A stretch of DNA of 64,000 nucleotides, taken from contig NZ_CP134890.1 of the NCBI RefSeq assembly GCF_032098525.1, positions 1,178,001 through 1,242,000 on the forward strand, read 5' to 3'. The notes beneath the pieces were generated by a model that saw only the letters and a program-made list of their open reading frames with translations, was not told the DNA's origin and made no database searches. The translations under genes and the position numbers were made by a program. The first letter of the stretch is position 1. Every line of letters begins with the position of its first letter. This DNA comes from Flavobacterium sp. PMTSA4. GTDB lineage: Bacteria; Bacteroidota; Bacteroidia; Flavobacteriales; Flavobacteriaceae. Of this stretch, positions 1 to 9,474 are shown piece by piece.

Positions 1-753
1 ATATAACTTTATACAAAAATTTGCAATCTGACCCAAAATTAAATTGATAGACATAAAAAATCCGAACTTAAAAATTGGACTGGATTTTTCATAAAATTCA
101 TTAAAATTAAATGGCAAAATTTTAATACTGTATTGTCTTGTAAAATATAAAGTAACCAACAAAAGAACAATACTTGAGTACATCATAACCCAAATAATTC
201 CTTCTATCCGTAAATAATAATAAATAATTATTGTTCCGATAGCAATAAAAAAAGCGGCAACAATATTGCAAACCGCTAAAGCTTTTATTTTATTGACGCC
301 TTGTAGAATTGCCATTCTCGTATTAGTAAAACTAACAATCAGAAAATAAACAGCTAATAGTTGAAACCAATGCTGTTTTTCTTTATTTCCAAAAGTCAAA
401 TCGCTTAAATAGGAACTAAAAATAAATGAAATTAACGCACCTAAAACTCCAATAATAATTGCCATTTTTTGCAACATTGAAATTGTATTGGATAACTTAG
501 ATTTATCTTCATCACCGCTAACTAAAGCTACTTCACGAGTTGCAACCGTCAGAAATTCAAAATTTGTTATGGCAGTTATGATATTTACAGAATTTGTTAA
601 AAGTGAAACCAAACCTATACCAATTGGTCCAATATAAATTGCAACAACTTTAGAACTGATTATGCTGATAATTGTTCTAAAAACTTGCATCATTCCGAAA
701 ACTCCAGTAGCTTTCATGATAGAACGATAAGATTTATTTATTTCTAAACTCAT
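1..753 (-). CDS. Oligosaccharide flippase family protein (O-antigen translocase-like), 3' part outside the window
   Basis: This is an open frame from the ATG at 753 down to base 1 with no stop, so 251 codons of a longer protein are present. The translation begins MSLEINKSYRSIMKATGVFG and is a chain of hydrophobic helices (for example IISIISSKVVAIYIGPIGIG and later AVCNIVAAFFIAIGTIIIYY) separated by short polar loops. That is the pattern of the MATE/MVF flippases (Wzx, WzxE), which move lipid-linked sugar units across the inner membrane. It starts 18 bases after the glycosyltransferase stop codon and belongs to the same minus-strand polysaccharide operon. The substrate cannot be told from the sequence. 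Family assignment rests on helix pattern and context. Confidence 0.8.
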   Translation of the reverse strand, partial: MSLEINKSYRSIMKATGVFGMMQVFRTIISIISSKVVAIYIGPIGIGLVSLLTNSVNIITAITNFEFLTVATREVALVSGDEDKSKLSNTISMLQKMAIIIGVLGALISFIFSSYLSDLTFGNKEKQHWFQLLAVYFLIVSFTNTRMAILQGVNKIKALAVCNIVAAFFIAIGTIIIYYYLRIEGIIWVMMYSSIVLLLVTLYFTRQYSIKILPFNFNEFYEKSSPIFKFGFFMSINLILGQIANFCIKLY

Positions 754-771
754 TGGTTTCTACTCTGTAAA

Positions 772-1788
772 TCAATCAATTTTACAACCTATATTTATGT
801 AATAATTTTTAAAATCGTTACTCCAATTTATCCAATTTTCTGTTTGAATTGCGTTTTGATTTGAAGAATTTAAAACCTTTACAACTTCATCAGAATGAAT
901 GTCATTCGGCAAAGATTTGATGACTTCAAAAGTATCATTTAACCAAGCTTCATTCATGATTTTGTTGAACTGAAACATATCGACATTGCCTGAAAATTTT
1001 TCTTTATGCTCATTGGTTGCCGATGAAATAAAACCTGTTTTTAAAACTTCTTTTTCGCAACGGGCAAATTTCAATTTCCCCTTTGAATCTTTAAACTTTT
1101 TAACTGCATTATACAATTGCAAACCTTCATCAACTTTATTTTGATGATTTTTCCATAAGCTTAAAAAGTATTCTTTATTGAAAATCATTCCGGCAACTGC
1201 ATAAATTGTATAGTAAGCAAGGTGTTTTTCATCAGTATGGATTTTAAAAAGACGAAGCGTTTTTCGAATTTTAAATTTATCAAACTTGTAAAAAATGAAA
1301 TTATATATCGACGGAACTATTGTAAATAATTTTGGTTCCAATAAAACAATGTTATTTAATTTCTGCTCTTTTTTGTTTTGATTAATAATTGAATTTCCTA
1401 TCCAATATAATTTTGTCATTGCAACACTGTTATTTGCAATTTCATTGTTTATTTCATTCAAATTGACATCATCAATAAACCAAGTATCATCTTCAATCAG
1501 AATAAAGTTTTCAGATGCATTTTTTGCTGCATTCAACCAAAACTCTATTGGGATTTTATATTTTTCTGGTCGCTTTCCTACCGAAGTATATGTGACTTTC
1601 TCATTATAAAACTCAGATTTCTTTATTATAACAAATGGATATTTTTCTTGAATTTTATCTAAATAGATTTGCGGCGTTCCATCATCAAGAACAACAACAT
1701 TCCCATTATTTACAACATGTTTTTGAATAGAAAAAAGACATCTATCTAGATAATATGGTCTGTTGTAGGATTTAATTAATATATCCAT
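772..1788 (-). CDS. Glycosyltransferase family 2-like protein
   Basis: 338 residues. The N-terminus MDILIKSYNRP matches the opening strand of GT-A fold glycosyltransferases, followed by VVVLDDGTP at residues 31-39 and an acidic metal-binding-like motif, LIEDDTW, around 97-103. These fit a cytoplasmic nucleotide-sugar-dependent transferase. Residues after about 150 match no subfamily I recognise. The gene lies 15 bases after the acyltransferase stop and directly before the flippase, so it probably adds a sugar to the repeat unit exported by that flippase. Donor and acceptor are unknown. Confidence 0.75.
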   Translation of the reverse strand: MDILIKSYNRPYYLDRCLFSIQKHVVNNGNVVVLDDGTPQIYLDKIQEKYPFVIIKKSEFYNEKVTYTSVGKRPEKYKIPIEFWLNAAKNASENFILIEDDTWFIDDVNLNEINNEIANNSVAMTKLYWIGNSIINQNKKEQKLNNIVLLEPKLFTIVPSIYNFIFYKFDKFKIRKTLRLFKIHTDEKHLAYYTIYAVAGMIFNKEYFLSLWKNHQNKVDEGLQLYNAVKKFKDSKGKLKFARCEKEVLKTGFISSATNEHKEKFSGNVDMFQFNKIMNEAWLNDTFEVIKSLPNDIHSDEVVKVLNSSNQNAIQTENWINWSNDFKNYYINIGCKID

Positions 1789-1803
1789 TAATCGTTTTTC
1801 AAT

Positions 1804-2355
1804 TTAAAGATTGCGAATTACTCGTGCTGGATTTCCTGCTGCAATCGAATTATCAGGAATACTTTTAGTAACTATGGAACCATTTCCAATAACTGAATTT
1901 TTTCCAATAGTTACACCTTTTAAAATTGTAACATTATCGCCTAAAAAAACATTTTCTTCAATTGTTACAGAAGCCGTTTTTGGTTGGTCATCATTTCTTT
2001 TATCAGGTTGAAGTGAATGACCATCATTATCAATAATAGAGCAATTGACTCCAATCAAAACATTATCTTCAATTGTTATTTTTGAAAAAGCAACCGCCGA
2101 AAAAGCATTATTTATAGAAACATTGTTCCCAATATTTATTTCGCTTTCATTATTTCGAGCTTCCAAATAAGTGTAATGCGAATAATAGTTTGGAGAATCG
2201 ATTACTCCTATTTGAACATTTTTACCAAAGGAAATTTTTCCATTTCCTTTTAATAGCAACGGATGATAAACAGCAGGATTTCCTAAAACTTTTTTACAGT
2301 TAGAAAGAAATTTGTACTTCCAAATTCTTAGTGTTACAAATAAAAAATTCTTCAT
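1804..2355 (-). CDS. Hexapeptide-repeat acyltransferase (WbbJ/maltose O-acetyltransferase-like)
   Basis: 183 residues with left-handed beta-helix hexapeptide repeats from about residue 40 to 170 (patterns such as INIGNNVSI, ITIEDNVLIG, VTIEENVFLG, VTIGKNSVIG). A probable catalytic His lies in IIDNDGHSL (His113), and the family C-terminal signature AAGNPARVI is present. Members transfer acetyl or similar groups from acyl-CoA to sugars. It starts 6 bases after the aminotransferase stop. It could acetylate the amino sugar made by that enzyme (as FdtC follows FdtB in Fuc3NAc synthesis) or O-acetylate a repeat unit; the sequence does not decide. Confidence 0.85.
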   Translation of the reverse strand: MKNFLFVTLRIWKYKFLSNCKKVLGNPAVYHPLLLKGNGKISFGKNVQIGVIDSPNYYSHYTYLEARNNESEINIGNNVSINNAFSAVAFSKITIEDNVLIGVNCSIIDNDGHSLQPDKRNDDQPKTASVTIEENVFLGDNVTILKGVTIGKNSVIGNGSIVTKSIPDNSIAAGNPARVIRNL

Positions 2356-2361
2356 ATCTTT

Positions 2362-3441
2362 CTAATAGTTGTTAATTATTCTAATGACTTTATCAACTTC
2401 ATCATCAGTCATAACTGGACTTATGGGCAAACTTAAAACTTCGTCATGAATTTTTTCGGTAATTGGAAGCGATTTAGAATTCCAAGATGAGAATGCCTTT
2501 TGCTTGTGTGGCGGAATTGGATAATGAATTAAAGTTTCTACATCATTTAACTTTAAATAATTTTGCAATTCGTCTCTATTTTTTGTTCTGATAACATACA
2601 AATGAAAAACATGATTCTCAAGTTTTTCACAAAAAGGTAAAATGATTTTATCATTTACAATTTCCTTAGTATATCGTCTAGCTATTTCTCTTCTTCGATT
2701 ATTTTCAATCTCCAAATTTGGTAATTTGACATTCAAAAATGCCGCTTGCAATTCATCTAATCTAGAATTAATACCAGCTAACTCATTATGATACTTCTTT
2801 TCAGAACCATAATTTCGTAAAGATTGAATCATTTTAGACAATGAATCATCATTAGTCAAAACTGCTCCAGCATCACCAAGTGAACCTAAATTTTTTCCTG
2901 GATAAAAACTAAATGCACGCGGATGACTTCCTTTGAATACTAATCCATGAGCTTGTGCAGCATCTTCAACAATCAATAAATTATATTTATATCCAATTTC
3001 AATTATTCTATCCATATCAGCCAATTGACCATAAAGATGAACAACCAAAATTCCTTTGGTTTTTGATGTTACCTTTTTTTCAATTTCCTCAGGACTAATA
3101 TTAAAAGAATTTAAATCTGGTTCTACAAGAACTGGAACTAAATCAACTTGCAAAATAGCTATAATACTAGCTATATATGTATTTGCTGGAACAATTATCT
3201 CATCTCCTTTTTTTAAAACTCCGAGTTCTATATAACCTTTAAAAATTAAAACCAAAGCATCTAAACCATTCCCAACACCAATACAATGTCTCATACCGCA
3301 AAACTCAGCGAAACTTTGCTCAAATTTTTTAACCTCATCACCCAAAATAAACCAACCTTTATCAAGAACTTCTTGCATCTTTTGATGAAAAGCTTCATGA
3401 TAAGGCAAATTGATTTTATGTAAATCTAGAAATTTAATCAT
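2362..3441 (-). CDS. DegT/DnrJ/EryC1/StrS family sugar aminotransferase (FdtB-like)
   Basis: 359 residues, full length for the family. PLP-site features are visible: GNGLDAL near 58-64, the acidic motif VEDAAQAHG (Asp160) and the Schiff-base lysine in FYPGKNLG (Lys183). These enzymes transfer an amino group from glutamate to a keto group on a nucleotide sugar. The overall sequence resembles the dTDP-3-keto-6-deoxyhexose aminotransferases (FdtB/QdtB), but no FdtA-type isomerase is in the window. The start overlaps the stop of the upstream FemAB-like gene by 4 bases (ATGA), which implies translational coupling. Confidence 0.9.
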   Translation of the reverse strand: MIKFLDLHKINLPYHEAFHQKMQEVLDKGWFILGDEVKKFEQSFAEFCGMRHCIGVGNGLDALVLIFKGYIELGVLKKGDEIIVPANTYIASIIAILQVDLVPVLVEPDLNSFNISPEEIEKKVTSKTKGILVVHLYGQLADMDRIIEIGYKYNLLIVEDAAQAHGLVFKGSHPRAFSFYPGKNLGSLGDAGAVLTNDDSLSKMIQSLRNYGSEKKYHNELAGINSRLDELQAAFLNVKLPNLEIENNRRREIARRYTKEIVNDKIILPFCEKLENHVFHLYVIRTKNRDELQNYLKLNDVETLIHYPIPPHKQKAFSSWNSKSLPITEKIHDEVLSLPISPVMTDDEVDKVIRIINNY

Positions 3442-4415
3442 ATTAAAATGTTTTCTAGTTTTTTATAATTTTTTGCTGATATTTCATACCAATCCTGAAC
3501 GGTTGTTTTTACTCCAAAACTTTCTTTCCAGAACAAAATTCCTTGGTTGATTTGCTTTCCATCATTTTCATGTGAAGGTCCAAAATCGAAAAAATCTTTA
3601 TCATTAAAGACTTCGGTTATTAAATAATGATACAAATAATCAATACTTCCTAACTCATTTTTTTGTGGGTTTCCAGAAATATATTGAGGATGAGCTACTT
3701 TATCTGTTACAAAAATTGTGGTTCCGGCTACAATTTTTCCATTGTCATAAACATTAAAATGCCTAATGTTTTTTGGAAATCTTTTATGCAATATTTCTAT
3801 TTCTTCAACTGAATGAACTGGAGTTGCATTATGCTTTTTATCTAAATTAGGAATTAATATTTCGTCCCAAAACAACTTAAAATTATCTTCTTCTCTAATC
3901 TCTAAATTATTTTTTTTACCTCGATGAATGGCTTCTTTTCTGGTTTTTGAAATTTTAAATTTTTTATTCAAATCAATTACCGATAAACAATCTCTACGAA
4001 TTAGTTTTGCTTCAATTAAAAACAATGCATACTCAATTTCTTCTGAAAAAAAGGAGTTGTAAATAGAAGGCATCAACTTTAATTTAAAAGTTTTGAAGCC
4101 ATTATCATGTAGAAAATTTAAAACTTCTTTTACAATTTCTAAAACCTGACCAAGTTTAATCTTATCATTAAAAACAAAACCTCCATATGTTAATCCTTGA
4201 TGAGAAAAAAGAACATCATCAACATAATTTGCAGGTAGAATTGACATCAGTTTTTCATTCTCAAAAACCAACAAAGAAAAGTCGTTAAACCTTGTATTAT
4301 GGTATTCCATGAAATTTCGATGAAATAAAAAAGTAGCGTTTTTGGCTTGATTCACAAAATCATTCCAAAGCTGAAAATCATCAATTTTATATTTTTTAAT
4401 AGTATATTTTTTCAA
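3438..4415 (-). CDS. FemAB/GNAT-like acyltransferase
   Basis: 325 residues with no signal peptide. The C-terminal part (DKDFFDFGPSHENDGKQIN, then GILFWKESFGV) matches the GNAT-fold FemAB-like or BioF2-like acyltransferases often found in polysaccharide clusters. The N-terminal half includes the typical FLFHRNFMEYH segment. In other systems such proteins transfer an aminoacyl or acyl group to a cell-envelope precursor; the substrate here is unknown. It is the first gene of the minus-strand operon and diverges from the T9SS protein at 4525. No clear TAnnTTTG element was found upstream. Confidence 0.7.
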   Translation of the reverse strand: MKKYTIKKYKIDDFQLWNDFVNQAKNATFLFHRNFMEYHNTRFNDFSLLVFENEKLMSILPANYVDDVLFSHQGLTYGGFVFNDKIKLGQVLEIVKEVLNFLHDNGFKTFKLKLMPSIYNSFFSEEIEYALFLIEAKLIRRDCLSVIDLNKKFKISKTRKEAIHRGKKNNLEIREEDNFKLFWDEILIPNLDKKHNATPVHSVEEIEILHKRFPKNIRHFNVYDNGKIVAGTTIFVTDKVAHPQYISGNPQKNELGSIDYLYHYLITEVFNDKDFFDFGPSHENDGKQINQGILFWKESFGVKTTVQDWYEISAKNYKKLENILI

Positions 4416-4524
4416 GTCTTCAAATTAACATTGGAAAAGTAAACATTTATTTTTAATTACACTAAATTGGCAAAAAAGCAATTTATTGAAATATTTCCTT
4501 AATTTTATTGTCTATTTCAACGCT

Positions 4525-6315
4525 GTGAAAGGAAAACGAATATTATTAACAATTATTGTTTTGATTAGCTTTTTTTCAAAAATAAGCAGTCAAAATATTT
4601 CCTTGTACGAGCAATTTAACGGTCGTTATGACTTCACTTTCATTGGTAATACAATGAATACTGCAGAAAATAATTCAATTGATGATTATGTAACCAATAC
4701 TTCGTCATCAGCAACTTTAAATCTAAATCCATCGGATATTGTTCAAAAAGCTTATTTGTATTGGGCTGGAAGTGGCGATGGTGATTTTCAGGTTAATTTG
4801 AATTCTGAAGAAATAACTCCAGACAGAACTTTTAGTTACAGTAGAAGTTTCAATGGTGTAACTTTTACTTATTTCAGTGCTTTTAAAGATGTTACTTCTC
4901 AAATTCAAACGACTGGAAATGGAGTTTATACTTTATCAAATTTAGACATTTCCTCCTTTGAAGATTTGCATTTAACCCGCAAGACAAATTTTGCTGGTTG
5001 GGCTATCATAATAGTTTACAGAAATCCAAATTTGCCTTTGAATCAAATTAATGTTTATGATGGTTTACAAGGTGTACCAGATATGCTTTCAATTACCTTG
5101 GACAATCTAAACGTTTTAGATAATAATAATTCTAAAGTTGGTTTTTTGGCTTGGGAAGGCGATACTTTACTAGCAACTGAAACGTTTACATTTAATGGAA
5201 ATTTATTGAGTAACACTTTAAATCCAGCTAACAATGTTTTTAACGGAACCAATTCTTTTACGGGTAGTTCAACCTTGTACAATATGGATTTGGATGTTTA
5301 TAATATTGAAAATTACATTCAAATTGGCGATACATCAGCTGAAATAAATCTTAGTTCATTTCAAGATTTTGTAATGATTAACACGGTTGTTACAAAACTG
5401 AACAACCAATTACCAGATGCTACAATTACAATTGATAATGTTGAAAAAAATTGTGATTCTAGAATTATTGATGTTGATTTTACCGTTAAAAACTCAAATG
5501 CTACAGGAATATTACCTTCTGGAACTTCAATTGCAATTTATGCCAACGGACAATTAATTGAATTTACAGAAACTATTTTGCCAATTGCTGCTGAGGAACA
5601 ATGGAGTTCTAATATTTCTATAGTTATTCCCGATGATATTCCAGATACTTTTCCACTTCTTTTTGCAGTTGATGATGACGGAAATGGAGTTGGCCACGTT
5701 CCTGAATTGGATGAAAACAATAACACTTTTTTTACTATAGTCACATTATACAAATCACCTCCTTTTAACGATTTAGAACCAATAATATCTTGTAATGAAG
5801 GTTTCACAAAAGGAACTTTTAACTTCTCATCTTATGAGGAATTAGTAAAAACAAATCAAAGTGATACTGTGCATTTCTTTGAAAGCTATGAAGATGCAAA
5901 CACCAATACAAATCCAATATTGACTACGACAAACTATGTAGCTTCATCAACTCCAAAAGACATTTTTATAAGATTGGATAATGAAAACTGTTTTAGCATA
6001 ACTTCATTTCAATTGCTTACAAAAAACTGTCCGCCAACAGTATATAATTTTGTTTCAGCAAATGGTGACACTTTAAACGATGTTTTTTATATAGAAGGTT
6101 TACGAGATATTTTTCTAGATTTTAGAATCGAAATATACAATCGTTGGGGAAAACTAATTTGGGAAGGAAATCAAAATACTGAAGACTGGAATGGATATGT
6201 AAAAGAAGCCATTGGAACCAAAAAAGCTCCAGACGGAACTTACTTTTATCTACTTTTCTTGAATGATGTTGATTATCCAAATCCGTTATCTGGATATTTA
6301 TATTTGATTCATTAA
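4525..6315 (+). CDS. Secreted protein with T9SS type B (gliding-motility-associated) C-terminal domain
   Basis: The frame is open from a TTG at 4486. I prefer the GTG at 4525, because it gives a compact signal peptide (KGKRILL, hydrophobic core, cleavage after ISSQ); the TTG would add 13 residues. The protein is about 596 residues. The middle holds beta-rich domains: a segment around native residues 75-300 that resembles a domain often found in such proteins, then a CARDB-like segment (AIYANGQLIEFTE, PELDENNNTFF). The last about 90 residues (NGDTLNDVFYIEG, IEIYNRWGKLIWEG, APDGTYFYLL) are the type B sorting domain. It is probably exported by T9SS to the surface; the specific role is unknown. 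Confidence 0.85.
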   Translation: MKGKRILLTIIVLISFFSKISSQNISLYEQFNGRYDFTFIGNTMNTAENNSIDDYVTNTSSSATLNLNPSDIVQKAYLYWAGSGDGDFQVNLNSEEITPDRTFSYSRSFNGVTFTYFSAFKDVTSQIQTTGNGVYTLSNLDISSFEDLHLTRKTNFAGWAIIIVYRNPNLPLNQINVYDGLQGVPDMLSITLDNLNVLDNNNSKVGFLAWEGDTLLATETFTFNGNLLSNTLNPANNVFNGTNSFTGSSTLYNMDLDVYNIENYIQIGDTSAEINLSSFQDFVMINTVVTKLNNQLPDATITIDNVEKNCDSRIIDVDFTVKNSNATGILPSGTSIAIYANGQLIEFTETILPIAAEEQWSSNISIVIPDDIPDTFPLLFAVDDDGNGVGHVPELDENNNTFFTIVTLYKSPPFNDLEPIISCNEGFTKGTFNFSSYEELVKTNQSDTVHFFESYEDANTNTNPILTTTNYVASSTPKDIFIRLDNENCFSITSFQLLTKNCPPTVYNFVSANGDTLNDVFYIEGLRDIFLDFRIEIYNRWGKLIWEGNQNTEDWNGYVKEAIGTKKAPDGTYFYLLFLNDVDYPNPLSGYLYLIH

Positions 6316-6322
6316 TTTGATT

Positions 6323-6330
6323 TAACTTTG
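6323..6330 (+). promoter_or_regulatory. Probable -7 element of the SpoU methylase gene
   Basis: TAACTTTG fits the Bacteroidota -7 consensus TAnnTTTG and lies 16 bases before the ATG at 6347. A TTG at 6304-6306 gives a spacing of 16, slightly shorter than the usual 17-23. It lies just after the stop codon of the preceding gene. Confidence 0.5.
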
Positions 6331-6346
6331 AATTTTAATTTCCAGA

Positions 6347-7141
6347 ATGAAACAAATCACTTCTTCCCAAAATCCGTTTATTAAATCATTGGTTTTACTC
6401 CAAGAAAAAGCAAAAGCCCGAAAACAATCGGGTATGTTTTTGATAGAAGGAATTCGGGAAATAGAATTAGCATTAAAAGGAAAATATCAGTTAGTAACTT
6501 TACTTTTTGTTCCTGAACTATTTGATGAAACTAATGTAAAAAAGTTAGTCAACAACAATTCAGAAATTGAAATAATAGAAATTTCTAGAGAAGTTTATCA
6601 AAAATTAGCCTATCGAGATACAACTGAAGGTATTATTGCTGTTGCCAAAACAAAATCGCACTTACTTACTGAATTACAACTTCCCGAAAACCCTTTACTT
6701 TTGGTAATGGAAAGTATTGAAAAACCTGGAAATATTGGTGCAATGCTCAGAACATGTGATGCTGCAAATATTGATGCTGTTCTTGTTGCAGATGCTAAAA
6801 CTGATTTGTATAATCCAAATATGGTTCGTTCAAGTGTTGGTTGTCTGTTCACCAATCAAATAGCTGTAGGCACAACTGAAGAAATTATAGAATATTTACA
6901 AAAAAACAACATTAATTTCTACAGCGCAACTTTGCAAAACTCTACTTCCTATCATACCCAAGATTACACTAAACCTTCTGCTTTAGTTGTAGGTACTGAA
7001 GCAACAGGTTTATCAAAACCTTGGCGAGAAAAAGCAAAACAAAACATCATTATACCAATGCAAGGAGAAATTGATAGTATGAATGTATCGGTTGCAGCAG
7101 CTATTTTACTTTTTGAAGCAAAAAGACAAAGAGGTTTTTAA
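6347..7141 (+). CDS. TrmH/SpoU family RNA 2'-O-methyltransferase
   Basis: 264 residues. The N-terminal substrate-binding domain (ITSSQNPFIKSL, then FLIEGIREIELAL) is followed by the SPOUT methylase domain with all three motifs: EKPGNIGAMLRTCDA near 126, VVGTEATGLSKPW near 214 and IPMQGEIDSMNVSVAAA near 236. It uses S-adenosylmethionine to methylate a ribose 2'-OH in rRNA or tRNA; the target nucleotide cannot be assigned. It is followed after 11 bases by the L,D-transpeptidase gene, so the two may be cotranscribed. Confidence 0.93.
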   Translation: MKQITSSQNPFIKSLVLLQEKAKARKQSGMFLIEGIREIELALKGKYQLVTLLFVPELFDETNVKKLVNNNSEIEIIEISREVYQKLAYRDTTEGIIAVAKTKSHLLTELQLPENPLLLVMESIEKPGNIGAMLRTCDAANIDAVLVADAKTDLYNPNMVRSSVGCLFTNQIAVGTTEEIIEYLQKNNINFYSATLQNSTSYHTQDYTKPSALVVGTEATGLSKPWREKAKQNIIIPMQGEIDSMNVSVAAAILLFEAKRQRGF

Positions 7142-7152
7142 TTTTTCAATCT

Positions 7153-7863
7153 ATGAATTTCAAAATGATTATACCAACTGTTTTATTGATTTTGCTTTTT
7201 GCAGTTTTACTCAATAAAAATAAAATCATTAATGCATTTTCAAAAACTAAGAAAGAAGAAACCATTGAAAGTGTCATCAAAAAAACTAAAAAAAGAACTG
7301 AAAAATCACTTAAAGAATGCTTAGAGAAAAATAATTTTGATGCGGAAAATATTGAAATTGCAATTTTAGCTTTCAAGACCGAACAGATTCTCGAACTATA
7401 TGGAAGAGCACCCAAAAATAAAGATTGGAAATTAATTAAAACCTACAATTTCACAAACTTTAGCGGTGTTTTAGGCCCAAAATTAAAAAATGGAGACAAG
7501 CAAATTCCTGAAGGAGTTTATCAAATGGAATATTTGAACCCTAACAGTAAATATCATCTTTCTATAAAAGTAAATTATCCAAATTCATTTGATAGAGAAA
7601 AGGCAAAACTTGATGGGAGAACTGATTTAGGTGGCGATATTATGATACACGGAAAAGATGTAACCATTGGATGTATTCCGATTGGTGATAAAAATATTGA
7701 AGAGGTTTTTTATTTAGCAACAAAAGCAAAAAACAAAAATTTCCCCATTTTAATTGCTCCAAATGATTTTCGCAAAAACAATAATTTTCCAAGTATATCA
7801 AACATTTCTTGGGAAAAAGAATTATATTTAAAAGTCGAAGAAAAATTAAAAGAATTTAATTAA
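7153..7863 (+). CDS. L,D-transpeptidase family protein (YkuD/YafK-like)
   Basis: 236 residues. An N-terminal hydrophobic segment (residues 5-20) is a signal anchor or signal peptide. A charged, helical spacer follows, and then the YkuD catalytic domain with IMIHGKDVTIGCIPIGD: His166, the small-x-Gly-Cys motif and catalytic Cys174. The residue after GCI is Pro rather than the Arg of the ErfK group, as in the YafK-type subgroup. Such enzymes form or cleave L,D-peptide cross-links or attach proteins to murein in the periplasm. Neighbour on the 3' side is a beta-lactamase-like serine hydrolase (6 bases away), which fits a cell-wall theme. Confidence 0.85.
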   Translation: MNFKMIIPTVLLILLFAVLLNKNKIINAFSKTKKEETIESVIKKTKKRTEKSLKECLEKNNFDAENIEIAILAFKTEQILELYGRAPKNKDWKLIKTYNFTNFSGVLGPKLKNGDKQIPEGVYQMEYLNPNSKYHLSIKVNYPNSFDREKAKLDGRTDLGGDIMIHGKDVTIGCIPIGDKNIEEVFYLATKAKNKNFPILIAPNDFRKNNNFPSISNISWEKELYLKVEEKLKEFN

Positions 7864-7869
7864 AACTAT

Positions 7870-9411
7870 ATGATAAATCTAAAATACATTGCTGTCTGCT
7901 TGATAGCGATAAACTTTGCAACTGCTCAAATTTCGGAGAAAGAAGTAGATGAGTTAGTTCAAAACACCATGAAAACGTTCAATGTTCCAGGAATTGCTAT
8001 AGGAATCATTAAAGATGGAAAACTAGTTTTAGCAAAAGGATATGGTGTCACAAACATAAAAACCAATCAAAAAGTTGATGCCAACACTTTGTTTGGAATT
8101 GCTTCCAACAGTAAAGCTTTTACTGCTTCAGCATTAGCCATTTTAGTTGATGAAGGTAAAATAAATTGGGATGACAAAATCATTCAGTATTTGCCTGAAT
8201 TCAAAATGTATAATGATTATGTTACCAATGAATTCAATATTCGTGATTTGTTAACTCATAGAAGTGGTTTAGGTCTTGGTGCTGGTGATTTAATGATTTG
8301 GCCTGACGGTCATGATTTTACTCCAAAAGATATTGTAAAAAATATTCAGTATTTAAAACCCGTTTCTGGATTCAGAAGTAAATATGATTACGACAATTTG
8401 TTATATGTTATTGCTGGGGAAGTTATTGCCAAAGTTTCAGCAAAATCTTGGTGCGATTTTGTAGAAGAACGCTTAATGCAACCGCTGGAAATGAACAACA
8501 GTGCTTCTTCATGGAAACGATTAAAAGACACTACAAACGTAATTGTTCCGCATGTTCCAACTAATGGAAAACTTGAAGTAGTTCCTCGTTATACCAATTC
8601 TATTTTTGATGCAGCAGCAGGATTGTATGCTTCTGTAAATGATTTAAGTCACTGGTTAATTGCGCAAATGGATGATGGAAATTATAACGGGAAACAATTA
8701 TTCAGTAAAAAAGAGCACGACGAAATGTGGAAATCGCAAACTATTTTGCCTTTGCGAAATTCTTTTCCTTATTCAACTAATTTTAGTTCTTATGGTTTAG
8801 GTTGGAAATTAACCGATGTTAATGGACATTTAGAAGTTTCTCACACTGGTGGTTTAGACGGAATCGTTACTCAATCAATCATGTTTCCAAAAGAAAAACT
8901 GGGAATCATTGTTTTGACTAATCAACAAAGTGGAACTGCTTTTAATGTGATATCTAACACTATTAAAGACAGTTATCTTGGTTTTCCAAAATTTGATCAT
9001 CTTGCTTATTTGAGTAAAGAACGTGCTTCAAAAGAAGACAATGCCGATAAAATTACTGGTGAAGTTTGGGCTAAAGTAACCGAAAACTTAAAAGACAAAA
9101 AACTCAAAATAAATACCAAAAAATACGTTGGCATTTATAAAGACGATTGGTTTGGCGAAGTAACCATTACTGAAAGAAAAGGAAAATTATATTTTGCCTC
9201 AAAACGTTCTAAAAGATTAGTGGGCGAAATATTTTTCTATAAAGATCAAAACTTTGTTGTCAAATGGGATGTTCGCAGTTTCAACGCTGATTCGCATATC
9301 TTTTTTGATTTAGATGCTGAAGGAAATGCCAATCATTTTACTATGAAAGCAATATCACCTTTAACCGACTTTAGCTATGATTTTCACGACTTAAATTTCA
9401 ACAAAATTTAA
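7870..9411 (+). CDS. Serine hydrolase, class C beta-lactamase family, with DUF3471-like C-terminus
   Basis: 513 residues with a signal peptide ending near TAQ (residue 20). The catalytic triad elements of the beta-lactamase/PBP-like fold are present: SNSK (Ser79, Lys82), YDN (Tyr174) and HTGG (residues 325-328). From about residue 400 there is a separate beta-rich domain (KKYVGIYKDDWFGEVTI) typical of DUF3471. Known relatives include D-aminopeptidases, esterases and penicillin-binding proteins; the substrate here cannot be named. It is periplasmic or exported and lies 6 bases after the L,D-transpeptidase. Confidence 0.88.
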   Translation: MINLKYIAVCLIAINFATAQISEKEVDELVQNTMKTFNVPGIAIGIIKDGKLVLAKGYGVTNIKTNQKVDANTLFGIASNSKAFTASALAILVDEGKINWDDKIIQYLPEFKMYNDYVTNEFNIRDLLTHRSGLGLGAGDLMIWPDGHDFTPKDIVKNIQYLKPVSGFRSKYDYDNLLYVIAGEVIAKVSAKSWCDFVEERLMQPLEMNNSASSWKRLKDTTNVIVPHVPTNGKLEVVPRYTNSIFDAAAGLYASVNDLSHWLIAQMDDGNYNGKQLFSKKEHDEMWKSQTILPLRNSFPYSTNFSSYGLGWKLTDVNGHLEVSHTGGLDGIVTQSIMFPKEKLGIIVLTNQQSGTAFNVISNTIKDSYLGFPKFDHLAYLSKERASKEDNADKITGEVWAKVTENLKDKKLKINTKKYVGIYKDDWFGEVTITERKGKLYFASKRSKRLVGEIFFYKDQNFVVKWDVRSFNADSHIFFDLDAEGNANHFTMKAISPLTDFSYDFHDLNFNKI

Positions 9412-9474
9412 TTCAAAGTTCATATTGCACAGTTCAATACTTATGCTTAATTTTAATAACTCATTAGAGTACGT